A DNA stretch of 41,918 bases from JANQEA01 sp964466035 (GTDB lineage: Bacteria; Bipolaricaulota; Bipolaricaulia; UBA7950; UBA9294). Positions 22,026 to 29,299 of this stretch are shown here, piece by piece (within the stretch, counting starts at the first letter, position 1; every line of letters starts with the position of its first letter). Location: assembly GCA_964466035.1 (NCBI GenBank), contig CAYXLR010000018.1, positions 1-41,918 on the forward strand, read 5' to 3'. The notes under the pieces are model-generated. The model was not told the origin of the DNA. It did no database searches and saw nothing but the letters and a program-made list of their open reading frames with translations. Position numbers and translations under genes: made by a program.

Positions 22026-23342
22026 TCACCGTCCGTACTCCTCGATCAGCCGGAGCAGGACGTCGGTCCCGAAGTCGACCGCGGCGGCCGGGATCCGCTC
22101 GTCGGCGGCGTGGATGGTGTCGAAGAAGTTGAATTCCTCCGGGAGGTTCATCGGGGTGAACCCGTAGGTCTGGATCCCGATTCGCGAGAAGAAGCGAGCG
22201 TCGGAGCTCCCCGGAAGGAGGTAGGGGACGGGGATCGCCCCCGGCTCCACCTGGCGCAGGAGGCCGCCGAGGAGATCGAGCAGTCCGAAGTCCGGGTCGG
22301 CCGGACCGGGATCGTACAGCCGGACGTCGAAGCCGATCTCCGTGCCGAGGATCGGCCGAAGCTCGGCGAGCAGGTCGTCGAGGGCGAAGCCGGGGAGAAG
22401 ACGCGCGTCGAGACCGAGGGCGATCTCGCTCGGGATCACGTTCGGCTTGTCGCCGCCTCGAACGGCGGTCGCGTTGACCGTGTTCCGGAAGAGCGGCTCG
22501 AGGTTCCTCCCCGTCTCCCCGAGGCGGGTGAGGACGCGGTCCGTCCAGCGAGGGTTCAACAGCCGGCGGAGGACGAACCGCTTGGCCGGCGGGAGCGCCG
22601 CGGCCATCGAACCGATCATCTCTCGGACGATCGGCGTGACGTGGATCGGAAGCCGCGCGCGATCGAGGCGGGTCAGCAGTCGGCCGAGCTCGGCCATCGC
22701 CCCGTTGCGCATCGGCCGCGCTCCGTGGCCGGCCGGGCCGGTGATCGTCGCCTCGAGCCAACACGGCTGCTTCTCGCCGACCTGGATCAGGTAGAATGTT
22801 CGCCCGGCGACCCGAAGCGGGAACCCGCCGAACTCCCCGACGGCGTAGCGAACCCCGGCGAAGAGCTCGGGATGCACCTCGACGAGGTGCCTTGCGCCGT
22901 GGACGCCGCCGGCCTCCTCGTCGGCGAGGGCGGCCAGCAGGACGTCTCCGGCCGGGGCGACGCCGCGTTCCGCGGCGCGAAGGACGGCGGCGATCATCAT
23001 CGCCAGGCCGCCCTTCATGTCGAGCGCGCCTCGCCCCCAGACGTAGCCGTCGATGAGCTCCCCCTCGAACGGCGGGTGGCTCCAGGTCTGATGCGCCGTG
23101 GTGACGACGTCGACGTGGCCGTACAACAGCAGTGGCGGCGCCTCGTCCCGCCCCGGGAGGCGCGCGACGAGGTTCGGTCTCGCCTCCGAGGTCCCGTACG
23201 TCGCGGTCTCGAGGCCGGCGGACGCGAGGAGACCCGCGACGTACTCGACGCACGGCCGCTCGTTTCCCGGCGGGTTCGTCGTGTCGAATCGGATCAGCCG
23301 CCGGAGGATCTCGGCCGGTCGCCCGTCATTCGGTCCTTTCAT
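22026..23342 (-). CDS. M20-family zinc peptidase / deacylase
   Basis: The 438-residue protein has the two-domain M20 layout. Metal site residues are His76 and Asp78 in LLYGHVDVV, Asp108 in GALDMKGGLAM, and the Glu pair 142-143 in LADEEAGGVHGAR; the late His is in FDTIHAADERIP. The lid domain starts near EATITGPAGHGARPMRNG. The substrate class (dipeptide, acylated amino acid) cannot be told. ATG 23342 has no Shine-Dalgarno, but a TATACT box ends eight bases upstream, so the mRNA is probably leaderless. It is divergent from the metallo-beta-lactamase-fold gene. Confidence 0.87.
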   Translation of the reverse strand: MKGPNDGRPAEILRRLIRFDTTNPPGNERPCVEYVAGLLASAGLETATYGTSEARPNLVARLPGRDEAPPLLLYGHVDVVTTAHQTWSHPPFEGELIDGYVWGRGALDMKGGLAMMIAAVLRAAERGVAPAGDVLLAALADEEAGGVHGARHLVEVHPELFAGVRYAVGEFGGFPLRVAGRTFYLIQVGEKQPCWLEATITGPAGHGARPMRNGAMAELGRLLTRLDRARLPIHVTPIVREMIGSMAAALPPAKRFVLRRLLNPRWTDRVLTRLGETGRNLEPLFRNTVNATAVRGGDKPNVIPSEIALGLDARLLPGFALDDLLAELRPILGTEIGFDVRLYDPGPADPDFGLLDLLGGLLRQVEPGAIPVPYLLPGSSDARFFSRIGIQTYGFTPMNLPEEFNFFDTIHAADERIPAAAVDFGTDVLLRLIEEYGR

Positions 23343-23349
23343 CTTCGAG

Positions 23350-23355
23350 AGTATA
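23350..23355 (-). promoter_or_regulatory. -10 element of the M20 peptidase gene, leaderless type
   Basis: On the minus strand this is TATACT (five of six), with seven bases between it and the ATG at 23342. Transcription would start at or next to the start codon. No clear -35 is present. Confidence 0.45.
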
Positions 23356-23401
23356 GGAGACGGGAGGGGGTCGGGCGCCACCGCTCCGGCGGATCGCCGG
23401 C

Positions 23402-23430
23402 TTGATCGAGCCGGCCGGTTGGTGTCTAAT
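23402..23430 (+). promoter_or_regulatory. promoter of the secreted metallo-beta-lactamase-fold gene
   Basis: TTGATC (23402-23407, four of six), a 17-base spacer and TCTAAT (23425-23430, five of six) precede the ATG at 23449. CCGGCT (23397-23402) and AGCCGG (23409-23414) flank the -35 as an inverted repeat. Confidence 0.5.
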
Positions 23431-23448
23431 GCGCGAGGAGGTGCCGGC

Positions 23449-24237
23449 ATGCGCGCGAAACTCGTTTTGGCTTCCTTTCTGATGCTCGCGGTCCTCGGAC
23501 CGGCGGTCCAGGCGGGCGACGTGGTCGTCTTGTACCTCGGGCATTCCTGTTTCACAATCCAGGCGGAGGGCGGTCCGATCGTCATGATCGATCCGTACGC
23601 GACCTACGTTCCGTATCCCGGGCTGCCGGCCCGAGCCGACATCGTGCTGATCACGCATCAGCACATCGACCACTGCCCGTGGTGCTTCGGGGAGTACGAC
23701 CGGGTCGAGGGGGATCCGATCCTCGTCTATCGCTGGGACGACAACGGGCGTTGTCAACAGAAGCTCCCTCCCGGGAACCTCGTGATCACCGAGGAGTTCA
23801 AGACGCAGGTCATCGAAGCGTCTCACGTCACGGCGAGCGGCGGCGGGCAGGGGTGGGTCTGCATGTTCTCCTTCGAGATCGACGGGATCCGGTTCGCCCA
23901 TCTCGCCGATCTCGGGAAGGTCCTGACGGCGAGCCAGGTCGGCGCGCTCAGCGACGTCGACGTGCTTTTCATTCCGGTCGGCGGCGTGGCCACGATCGAC
24001 GCGGAGGAGGCGATGACGGTGATCGAGCAGCTCCCCTCGGTCAAGGTCGTCTTCCCGATGCACTATTTCGTGGCCGGGTACTGCCCGTGGACGGACATGG
24101 CGTCGCTCGACGACTTCACGGACCTCGCCGAGGCGAGCTACACGGTGCGCACGATCGGCGACTACCGCGTCACGCTCGACGCCGAGACGCTCCCGCGATC
24201 GGTCGAGATCTGGGTCCCCGAGTACAAGACGGACTAG
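23449..24237 (+). CDS. secreted metallo-beta-lactamase-fold hydrolase (UlaG-like)
   Basis: The 262-residue protein has a signal peptide (RAKLVLASFLMLAVLGPAVQA) and a UlaG-like beta-lactamase fold. The GHSCF motif at 31-35 is typical of the group, followed by IVMIDPY and the metal site THQHIDHC (HxHxDH at 70-75). Further ligands are likely His in EASHVT, Asp in FAHLADLG and His in FPMHYF. Most UlaG-like proteins are cytoplasmic lactonases or nucleases, so the export signal is notable. ATG 23449 follows GAGGAGG. The stop codon overlaps the stop of the convergent aldehyde:ferredoxin oxidoreductase gene. Confidence 0.85.
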   Translation: MRAKLVLASFLMLAVLGPAVQAGDVVVLYLGHSCFTIQAEGGPIVMIDPYATYVPYPGLPARADIVLITHQHIDHCPWCFGEYDRVEGDPILVYRWDDNGRCQQKLPPGNLVITEEFKTQVIEASHVTASGGGQGWVCMFSFEIDGIRFAHLADLGKVLTASQVGALSDVDVLFIPVGGVATIDAEEAMTVIEQLPSVKVVFPMHYFVAGYCPWTDMASLDDFTDLAEASYTVRTIGDYRVTLDAETLPRSVEIWVPEYKTD

Positions 24238-26070
24238 GCGTACGGAGCGAGTCCGAGCCGGTCGATCGTGTCGTCGGTCGGCCGGCCGGTGTCCGGATTC
24301 CACCCGAACTCGGCGTACGCCCCGTTGAGCAGCGCCTTCACATCCGGGACGTTTCCGAGCGTCCCCCCCCTCGGCGAGCGGCGCGTGAAACGACGCCGGC
24401 AGCGCGTCGTCGGCGACGCCCACGCCGCGGCGGAGGTTGATCAGCCGCTTGAGGCCGGCGATCCGTCGCCCGATCGTCATCAGGTCGTCCGGCGACAGGT
24501 CCCAGCCGGTGACGGCGGTCAGCGCCCCGGCGATCAGGTCGACCGGCGGATTCTGGAACTGGCAGAGGATCATCGCGTTGTACAGCGATCGCCAGGCCAT
24601 CTGCCGGGCGGCGACGCGCCCCTTCTCGTCCGACGAGTCGAACCGATCCCCCGGCGCGATCCCCAACTCGTCGAGCGCCACTTGGCCGGTGTCGACGGAG
24701 TACATGTCGCCCTGCATGTGGCACGCGCCGCGCGGTGACAGGGCATACGTCACGGCCATCCCCGAGAACGCCCGGGGGTCGTGCATCGGGACCTCGAGCC
24801 GTTTGACCGTCGCCGCCAGCTCCGGGACGCCGAAATGCTCGGCCACCGCCACGCTCCCTTCGGCGAGAAGGTCGCCGATCCCTTCCCGCGCGGCGATCCT
24901 CTCGATCAGGGGACGGAGGATCGACGGGTCTCCGAACCGGATCTCCACGTCTCCGGCCGTTTTCGCGTCGAGGATGCCCCGCTCGGACAGCTCGCAGGCG
25001 AGCGCGATCGTCACGCCGGTGGAGATCGTGTCGAGGCCGTGCACGTTGCAGAGGTGGCCGGCGGCGATCACCGCTTCGAGGTCGTCGATCTCGAGGAGGG
25101 CGCCGAGCGCCCCGAGCGTCTCGTACTCCGGGCCGTCGACGCGGTCGAGCGCGTAGGATGGGGCGCGGGTCTCGCGGCCGCAGGCGATCGGGCAGCGATA
25201 GCAAGCGCGGCCCCGAAGGAGGAACTCCTCGGTCATCCGGACGCCGGAGAGCTTCGCGGCGCCGGCCCACTCCCCCGCGCGGAAGTGACGGATCGGGACG
25301 TCGCCGTACATCAGTCCCATGTCCAGGTAGCCGGCCGTTCCGGCCATCCGGATCGCCTGTGCAGCGATGTCCTCGCGGCTGTGGTCGCGGACCGCGGTGG
25401 CGATGCGCGCGAGCTCGGCGCGGTCGGCGACGGGGACGGAGCCGCGGCCGCGGACCGCGATCGCCTTCAGGTTCTTCGCCCCCATCACCGCGCCCATACC
25501 GGTCCGTCCCGCCGCCCGGCCGTGGTCGTTCATCACGGCCGCGAAGCGGACGACGTTCTCGCCGGCCCGCCCGATACAGCCGACCCGGACCGCACCGTCG
25601 CCGAGCTCGGCGCGGATCGCGCGCTGCGTCTCGTAGCTGTCGTGATCCACGAGGGAGGCGGCGTCGCGCAGCCGCGCCTCCCCCTCGACGATCGAGAGCC
25701 AGACCGGTTCGCTCGCCCGGCCGGTGACGACGATCCCGTCGTATCCGGCGAAGCGGAGCTCCGGCCCGAGGAAGCCGCCGGTGTTCGACTCCCCCCAGAT
25801 GCCGGTCAACGGGGAGAGGGCGCAGACGCTCAGCCGGCCGGCCGAAGGCATCGCCGTCCCGACGAGCGGCCCGGTCGTCCAGACGAGCGGGTTGTCCGGG
25901 CCGAGCGGATCGATCTCGGAGAGAGGACTCCGCGCGATCCGCGCCGCGGCGAGGCCGCTTCCGCCGAGGAAGGCCCGGGCGAGCGCCGCGTCGATCGGCT
26001 CGTCGTCGGTCGTGCCGGCGCTCAGGTCGACGCGGAGGATCCGCCCGACGTATCCGGTCGGAGCGGGCAT
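24234..26070 (-). CDS. aor: tungsten-type aldehyde:ferredoxin oxidoreductase, frameshifted near the C-terminus
   Basis: The family oxidises aldehydes to acids with ferredoxin, using a tungsten- or molybdenum-bis-pterin and a 4Fe-4S cluster. Visible blocks are GYVGRILRVDLSAG, FLGGSGLAA, the pterin motif NDHGRAAGRTGMGAVMGAKN, the cluster cysteines CYRCPIAC (290, 293, 297) with Cys503 in LCQFQNPP, and SPRGACHMQGD. From ATG 26070 the frame is open to about residue 567, where a run of eight G (24363-24370) shifts it. With seven G the frame continues as GTLGNVPDVKALLNGAYAE and ends APYA-stop at 24234-24236, giving 611 residues, normal for the family. The start overlaps the Fe-ADH stop (TGATG). Confidence 0.87.
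24363..24370. other. eight-base homopolymer that breaks the aldehyde:ferredoxin oxidoreductase frame
   Basis: The plus strand has eight C in a row. Seven would join the two parts of the oxidoreductase in one frame and restore a family-like C-terminus. With eight, translation runs about 1 kb antisense through the metallo-beta-lactamase gene. A sequencing or assembly indel is the simplest explanation; a real frameshift or slippage site is possible. Confidence 0.8.
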
Positions 26071-27233
26071 CAGAAGGAGACCGTGTTCCCGTCGTAGAGC
26101 GCGACGAACAGGGCGCGGAGTTCGTCCGGCGACGGGCTCCGCGCGGCGGTGACCATCTGGGTGTCGTTCTCCGCGTCGTCGACGAGCTTGTCGAGCGTCC
26201 CGTTGAACGCGGCGCTCGGGATCCCGGCGTCGGCCAGGCAGGTCGGGTTTCCGATCGTCTCGGCCAGGTTGCGGACGGCCGCCGCGAGCGCCCGCGCCCC
26301 CGGCTCGCCCGAGGCGGAGGAGATCCCGAGGCGCGACGCGAGAAGCGCCGCCCGATCCGGGGCCTCCCGCGCGATGAACTCGAGCGTGTACGGAAGGCAG
26401 AGGCCGACGGCCCGTCCGTGCGGTAGGCCGAGGACCGAACCGAGGGCGTGCCCCATCGCGTGCGCGATCGACGCCATCGCGTTTCCGAAGCCGAGGCCGG
26501 CGCTCGTCGCGGCGTGGTGCATCCGGCTCCTCGCCTCGATGTCGGCGCCGTCTTCGACCGCTCGGGGGAGGAACTCGAGGACGTCGGCGGCCGCGTGAGC
26601 GCACAGACCGTCGCTCAGATCGGTGCGCCATGTGCAGGTGAAGCCCTCGATCGCGTGCGTCAGCGCGTCGAGGCCGGTATCGGCGGTCAGCCGCGGCGGC
26701 ATCCCGGCGGCCATCGCCGGATCGACGAGGGCGACGTCGGCGACGTTCTCGCGGTTTCCGAGCCCCATCTTCCGCTTCTCCGCCGGGTCGGTGAGGACGA
26801 TCGCCCACGTCACGTCGGCGCCGGTTCCGCTCGTCGTCGGGATCGTGATCAGACGCGCCCGCCCCCGCAGGCCGAGGTCGATGAACGGGTTGATCTCGGC
26901 CGGCCGGAGGTCGGGCCGCTCGTACAGGACCCAGATCGCCTTCGCCGCGTCGAGGGGCGAGCCGCCGCCGACCCCGACGATCCAATCCGGCTCCAAAGCC
27001 CGGGCGACATCCGCGCCGGCGAGCACGGTCGGGACGTCCGGGTCGGGCCGAACGCCGTCGAACACCTCCCACGCGGCGCCGGCCGCGTCGAGTCGCTCGG
27101 TGACCCGATCGACCAGGCCGAGCTCGCGGACCGTCCGGTCGGTGACGACCAGCGCTCGGCGGATCCCGATCGTCGAGATCTCATCGAGCGCGTCCTCGCC
27201 GAAGACGATCCTGGGGGAGACGAACGTCCACAT
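26070..27233 (-). CDS. iron-containing alcohol dehydrogenase
   Basis: The 387-residue protein is a complete group III dehydrogenase. The NAD-binding site reads WIVGVGGGSPLDAAKAI, followed by ITIPTTSGTGADVT. Metal ligands are Asp and His in TGLDALTHAIEG, and the two His of IAHAMGHALGSVLGLPHGRA (AHAMG and LPHG). It interconverts an aldehyde and an alcohol with NAD(P)H. ATG 27233 lacks a clear Shine-Dalgarno but starts six bases after the SCP2 gene stop. Its stop overlaps the start of the aldehyde:ferredoxin oxidoreductase, so the two share translation and probably the aldehyde intermediate, linking alcohol, aldehyde and acid through NAD and ferredoxin pools. Confidence 0.9.
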   Translation of the reverse strand: MWTFVSPRIVFGEDALDEISTIGIRRALVVTDRTVRELGLVDRVTERLDAAGAAWEVFDGVRPDPDVPTVLAGADVARALEPDWIVGVGGGSPLDAAKAIWVLYERPDLRPAEINPFIDLGLRGRARLITIPTTSGTGADVTWAIVLTDPAEKRKMGLGNRENVADVALVDPAMAAGMPPRLTADTGLDALTHAIEGFTCTWRTDLSDGLCAHAAADVLEFLPRAVEDGADIEARSRMHHAATSAGLGFGNAMASIAHAMGHALGSVLGLPHGRAVGLCLPYTLEFIAREAPDRAALLASRLGISSASGEPGARALAAAVRNLAETIGNPTCLADAGIPSAAFNGTLDKLVDDAENDTQMVTAARSPSPDELRALFVALYDGNTVSF

Positions 27234-27239
27234 ATCGGG

Positions 27240-27653
27240 TCAGTCGACCGGCCACTCGGTCGGGACGTCGGCGCAGCAGGAGACGATCTCCTTCGCCGCC
27301 TTCGGGTAGCGCATGATCTTCATCAGGTTCCCGGCGAGCTTCAGCTTGCGCATCATCATCCCTTGAATCGGATCGAGCGTCCCCTCGATGACCTTTCGCC
27401 AGACGGAGAACGGGGCGGTGATCCGGTACTCCGCCGGCCGCTCGTCCGACGAGGAGAGGAGGGCGGCCCCGGTGCTCTTGCCGTGCCGGAGGCCGAGGAA
27501 GAGGTACGCCGTTTCCGAGTACGCTTCGTCCGGCTCGACGACGAAGATGAAATCCCCCTCCCAATCCTTGGCCGACCCCTCGTAGGAAGGGCTTTCGTTG
27601 AGCAACCGCGAGAGTTCGACGATCCACGCATCGGACGGAAATCGATACGGCAT
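27240..27653 (-). CDS. SCP2 sterol-carrier-fold protein
   Basis: The 137-residue protein is a small SCP2-like domain that binds lipid or other hydrophobic ligands. The typical closing section reads APFSVWRKVIEGTLDPIQGMMMRKLKLAGN in pieces and ends with KIMRYPKAAKEIVSC; W-R-x-V-x-x-G-x-L-D-P-x-x-G-x-M-x-x-K is the family pattern. ATG 27653 has AGGAGG six bases upstream. It directly precedes the Fe-ADH and the aldehyde:ferredoxin oxidoreductase in the operon, suggesting a fatty or hydrophobic aldehyde as the operon's substrate; that is inference. Confidence 0.82.
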   Translation of the reverse strand: MPYRFPSDAWIVELSRLLNESPSYEGSAKDWEGDFIFVVEPDEAYSETAYLFLGLRHGKSTGAALLSSSDERPAEYRITAPFSVWRKVIEGTLDPIQGMMMRKLKLAGNLMKIMRYPKAAKEIVSCCADVPTEWPVD

Positions 27654-27744
27654 GGGTGACCTCCTTGACTCCCCGTGGGGAGGACGGTCGGACGGTCCGG
27701 CGGGCGGCGCCGAGGCGCTGAGGGCGCCGAATCCGCGGGATCGG

Positions 27745-27897
27745 CTACTCCTCGGCCTCGTCGAGGGCCTCGTCGATCTCCTCCGCGAGGTTCTCGATCT
27801 CGTCGCAGAGGTCGTTCAGCTCTTCCTGAAGGCGGGACAGACGCTCGACCAACGGACGGACTTTCTCGATCAGATCCTTCTTGGAGACGAAAGCCAT
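27745..27897 (-). CDS. 50-residue acidic coiled-coil protein
   Basis: ATG 27897 follows AAGGAGG with a four-base gap and the frame closes with TAG at 27745-27747. The peptide begins MAFVSKKDLIEKVRPLVERL and continues as a heptad-patterned helix, SRLQEELNDLCDEIENLAEE, ending in a run of Glu, Asp and Ala. One Cys is at mid-length. It has its own good promoter and is followed 91 bases later by the SCP2 gene, so it may head that operon. A helical adaptor or oligomerising peptide is likely; no function is recognised. Confidence 0.75.
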   Translation of the reverse strand: MAFVSKKDLIEKVRPLVERLSRLQEELNDLCDEIENLAEEIDEALDEAEE

Positions 27898-27931
27898 GGT
27901 TCCTCCTTCCTCGATCGCCAGGTTCGGCTTG

Positions 27932-27959
27932 ATTCTATTCGAGCGATCGGCTGAGACAA
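27932..27959 (-). promoter_or_regulatory. promoter of the coiled-coil peptide / SCP2 / Fe-ADH / AOR operon
   Basis: On the minus strand TTGTCT (27954-27959, four of six), a 16-base spacer and TAGAAT (27932-27937, five of six). The ATG at 27897 is 34 bases downstream. A TATGAT box for the divergent radical SAM gene lies at 27966-27971. Confidence 0.55.
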
Positions 27960-27986
27960 CCGCGGTATGATGGCCGCGGAGGAGCG

Positions 27987-28868
27987 ATGCGGATTCGTGC
28001 CGAGGAAGTCGTCGATCGAGCGGACGCCCTGGCCGAAGGGCTCTCCCCCTGCCGGCTCTGTCCGAACGCGTGCGCCGTCGATCGGGGAGCGGGCGAGCTC
28101 GGGCGGTGCGGGGTCGGCGCCTCGGCGAGGGTCGCGAGCTTCGGCCCGCACTTCGGGGAGGAGAGGCCTCTCGTCGGGCGGTTCGGTTCGGGGACCGTCT
28201 TCTTCTCCGGCTGCAACCTCGCGTGCCTCTTCTGCCAGAACTGGAGGATCAGCCAGGAGTGCGAAGGGACGGACGTTTCGGACGCGGACCTGGCGCGGAT
28301 CTTCCTCCGGATCCAGGGGGCGGGATGCCACAACCTCAACCTGGTGACGCCGACCCCGCACGCCGCGTCCATCGTCCGCGCCCTGGCGATCGCGGGTGCG
28401 GAGGGGTTCGCGCTCCCGGTCGTCTGGAACTGCGGCGGATGCGAGTCAATCGAGGTTCTGCGGTGGCTCGACGGCGTCGTCGACGTCTACATGCCGGACC
28501 TGAAGTACGGCGATGACGCCGTTGCGACGAAGCTCTCGAACGCTCCGGGCTACGTCGCCCGATCGCGGGCGGCCGTCCGCGAGATGCATCGGCAGGTCGG
28601 GGATCTCGAAATCGACGACGACGGGATCGTGCGGCGGGGCCTACTCGTCCGCCATCTCGTCCTTCCCGAGGGGCTCGCCGGAACGGAGCGGGTGATGCGG
28701 TTCCTCGCGGACGGGATCTCGCGCGACACCTACGTCAACGTGATGGGTCAGTATCGCCCGTGTCACCGTGCGTCCGAGGTGCCGGCGCTCCGCCGTCGGA
28801 TCTCGGCGGCGGAGCACGACGAGGCGATGCGGCTCGCGAAGGAAGCGGGGCTCCGTCGGTTCGCGTAG
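27987..28868 (+). CDS. radical SAM protein, pyruvate formate-lyase-activating-enzyme-like
   Basis: The 293-residue protein has two cysteine sets. The N-terminal one is CRLCPNACAVDRGAGELGRC (Cys22, 25, 29 and 41). The radical SAM site is GCNLACLFCQNW (CxxxCxxC at 76, 80, 83) in the TIM-barrel strand FFSGC. Later PflA-type blocks are LVTPTPHAASIV, WNCGGCESIEVLRWLDG, VDVYMPDLKYGD, and LVLPEGLAGTERVMRFL. This is the layout of the small-molecule-independent PflA-like group whose target is often unknown. No glycyl-radical enzyme is in the window. ATG 27987 follows GGAGGAG, with a TATGAT -10 box at 27966-27971. Confidence 0.87.
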   Translation: MRIRAEEVVDRADALAEGLSPCRLCPNACAVDRGAGELGRCGVGASARVASFGPHFGEERPLVGRFGSGTVFFSGCNLACLFCQNWRISQECEGTDVSDADLARIFLRIQGAGCHNLNLVTPTPHAASIVRALAIAGAEGFALPVVWNCGGCESIEVLRWLDGVVDVYMPDLKYGDDAVATKLSNAPGYVARSRAAVREMHRQVGDLEIDDDGIVRRGLLVRHLVLPEGLAGTERVMRFLADGISRDTYVNVMGQYRPCHRASEVPALRRRISAAEHDEAMRLAKEAGLRRFA

Positions 28869-28929
28869 TGCGGCGACCTTCTCTTTGGCTACACTCGGTC
28901 CGAAGCGACGTACGGCGGGTGGAACGGCG

Positions 28930-29211
28930 ATGGCAGACGACAAGCGACTAGAAGCGATCGTTCATGGGTTCGTCCAGGGGGTTTTCTTTCGGCACAACAC
29001 GCGGATCGAGGCGACCCGGCTCGGTCTGACCGGCACGGTGCGGAACCTTCCGGACGGGAGCGTTCGTGTGATCGCCGAGGGGCCGCGGGACCGGCTCGAC
29101 CGCCTGCTCGCCTGGCTCCGCCGGGGCCCGGAACTCGCGGACGTAGAGAGGGTCGATGCGGAATGGAGGGACGCGACGGCGTCGTACCCGGACTTTCGCA
29201 TCGTGCGGTGA
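28930..29211 (+). CDS. acyP: acylphosphatase
   Basis: The 93-residue protein hydrolyses acyl phosphates such as acetyl phosphate or 1,3-bisphosphoglycerate. The active site is present: HGFVQGVFFRHNTRIEA with Arg21 binding phosphate, and LGLTGTVRNLPDGSVRV with Asn39 orienting water. The end matches the family length and fold (DFRIVR). ATG 28930 follows GGGTGG. It sits between the radical SAM gene and uvrB, both on the same strand. Confidence 0.93.
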   Translation: MADDKRLEAIVHGFVQGVFFRHNTRIEATRLGLTGTVRNLPDGSVRVIAEGPRDRLDRLLAWLRRGPELADVERVDAEWRDATASYPDFRIVR

Positions 29212-29256
29212 CGCGAGGCCTCTGAGCGAGACCCTGCACGAGTTTGCTCCGATCCG

Positions 29257-29299
29257 TTGATCCACTTCCAGGGACCGAGTACCATCCTACACTAGGATG
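29257..29299 (+). promoter_or_regulatory. uvrB promoter with a perfect palindrome over the start codon
   Basis: TTGATC (29257-29262, four of six), 17 bases and TACCAT (29280-29285, four of six). CATCCTA (29283-29289) and TAGGATG (29293-29299) form a perfect 7-bp repeat around CAC, spanning the end of the -10, the expected transcription start and the ATG at 29297. This is the position of a repressor operator. No other copy of the motif was noticed in the window. Confidence 0.5.

Noticed and set aside
23326..24362. C-terminal extension of the aldehyde:ferredoxin oxidoreductase frame
   Set aside because: After the G8 run the frame reads antisense through a well-formed metallo-beta-lactamase gene; the family-like C-terminus is in the shifted frame.
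29288..29293. TACACT as a -10 box for uvrB
   Set aside because: It ends three bases before the ATG, so transcription would start inside the coding sequence; TACCAT at 29280-29285 fits better.
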